Shown here: positions 5,062 to 5,890 of the stretch, piece by piece
How positions within the stretch are numbered: the first letter of the stretch is position 1
Layout: every line of letters begins with the position of its first letter
NCBI GenBank assembly: GCA_946886245.1
Contig: CAMPIF010000294.1
Location: 1 to 5,890 of the forward strand
Source of the DNA: Ectopseudomonas composti
Lineage (GTDB): Bacteria > Pseudomonadota > Gammaproteobacteria > Pseudomonadales > Pseudomonadaceae
Direction: 5' to 3'
DNA length: 5,890 nucleotides
The notes under the pieces: generated by a model
What the model saw: the letters and a program-made list of their open reading frames with translations, nothing else
What the model was told of the DNA's origin: nothing
The model's database searches: none
Made by a program: the position numbers and the translations under genes

Positions 5062-5856
5062 TCACTTGTAGCGCGCAGCCGCCTGGTCGCGCGACAGGTT
5101 CGGCCCCAGCACGGCGCGGGCGGCGACGAAGGCGTCCCAGTCGGCTGCATCCGGCAGCGAGGGTATGGTCACCAGTTCGCCCTGATCGAAGCCGGCCAAC
5201 GCCGCATCGACCATCTCGCCCACTTCCATGATCATCGACGGCGGCAACGCGGAGGCATCGGTGCCGCTGCGCTCCCAGATTTCGGTGCGCGTCACGCCCG
5301 GCATCACCGCCTGCAACTGCACCCCCGAACCACGCAACTCACCTGCCAGGGTCTGGGTCAGGCTCAGCACATAGGCCTTGGTCGCGCTGTACACCGCATT
5401 GAACATCTCCGGCGCCAGCGCCACCACCGAACCAAGATTGATGATGCCGCCACGCCCCGCCGCGGAGAAATTGGCCGCAGCCGCTGCGGCCAAACGCGTC
5501 AGCGCCACGACGTTGAGCTGGATCATGGTCTCGGCCTGGTCCAGGTCGGCGGCAGCCAGCGGACCGTTCATGGCGACACCGGCGTTGTTGATCAGCAACG
5601 CGATGCTCGAGTCCTCGCGCAAACGCTTTTCCACCTTGAGCACATCGGCCTTGCTGGTGAGATCCGCCGGCATCACCTCGATTGCAACGCCGTACTCGGC
5701 GCCCAGGCGCTTGGCCAGCGCATCGAGGCGCTGGGCATCGCGCGCCACCAGCAGCAAGTCATGACCACGTCGGGCCAGGCGTTCGGCATAGGTGGCGCCG
5801 ATGCCGGACGAGGCACCAGTGACCAGAGCGGTTCCGAGGGTGGATTGGGCATTCAT
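5062..5856 (-). CDS. Short-chain dehydrogenase/reductase (classical SDR)
   Basis: A cytoplasmic NAD(P)-dependent oxidoreductase acting on an alcohol/carbonyl pair; the substrate is unknown. The 264 residues are typical of classical SDRs. Visible are the cofactor glycine motif TGASSGIG (13-20), Arg39 after the second strand (VARD), which favours NADP(H), Asp65 in ADL at the adenine pocket, NNAG (90-93), and the complete catalytic tetrad Asn115, Ser143, Tyr156 and Lys160 in YSATK. After PGVTRTEIW (about 186-194) comes the variable substrate-binding part. The start is supported by AGGAGA at 5868-5863, 6 bases before the ATG. The gene is convergent with tetR across the REP array, and its own promoter lies at or beyond the window's right end. 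A functional tie to the TetR protein is possible but not shown by the layout. Confidence 0.9.
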   Translation of the reverse strand: MNAQSTLGTALVTGASSGIGATYAERLARRGHDLLLVARDAQRLDALAKRLGAEYGVAIEVMPADLTSKADVLKVEKRLREDSSIALLINNAGVAMNGPLAAADLDQAETMIQLNVVALTRLAAAAAANFSAAGRGGIINLGSVVALAPEMFNAVYSATKAYVLSLTQTLAGELRGSGVQLQAVMPGVTRTEIWERSGTDASALPPSMIMEVGEMVDAALAGFDQGELVTIPSLPDAADWDAFVAARAVLGPNLSRDQAAARYK

Positions 5857-5890
5857 GGCAGGTCTCCTGGGTGGCGTGATGAGTGAGAGG

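Overview
The window looks like chromosomal DNA of a Pseudomonas, most likely of the mendocina/oleovorans/stutzeri side of the genus. The reasons are the high GC, the protein sequences (ArcC ending in GINYR, an Lpd3-type dihydrolipoyl dehydrogenase, a DUF5064-like small protein) and short GTAG-hairpin (REP-type) repeats common in those genomes. This placement rests on recognition by eye, not on a search.

Layout. 1-305 (+) is the last 100 codons of carbamate kinase (arcC). It is followed at 320-685 (+) by a small DUF5064-like protein, probably the last gene of the arginine deiminase operon. A 140-base convergent gap (686-825) carries two different GTAG-hairpin elements. On the minus strand, a Bcr/CflA-type MFS exporter (3441 down to 2242) and then a lone dihydrolipoyl dehydrogenase, Lpd3 type (2226 down to 826), lie 15 bases apart and probably share a transcript. 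A 95-base AT-rich divergent gap (3442-3536) with several inverted repeats separates them from a plus-strand pair: a PaaI-like hotdog thioesterase (3537-4106) and a TetR-family regulator (4136-4702). A convergent gap of 359 bases (4703-5061) is filled almost wholly by a tandem array of 135-136 base units, each containing inverted REP elements. The window closes with a minus-strand classical short-chain dehydrogenase/reductase (5856 down to 5062).

How the parts may work together. ArcC makes ATP from carbamoyl phosphate in anaerobic arginine fermentation. The divergent exporter/Lpd3 and thioesterase/TetR units share a promoter region. The simplest guess is that the TetR protein binds there and tunes the thioesterase, the exporter, or both. 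No substrate can be read from the sequence.

The most interesting structure is not a gene. It is the 4716-5039 array, built from one 7-3-7 hairpin with a GTAG foot used in alternating orientation and amplified as a near-identical unit of about 135 bases. A single copy of the same hairpin lies at 733-753. I see no new enzymatic or defence system here; the genes are ordinary housekeeping and accessory metabolism.
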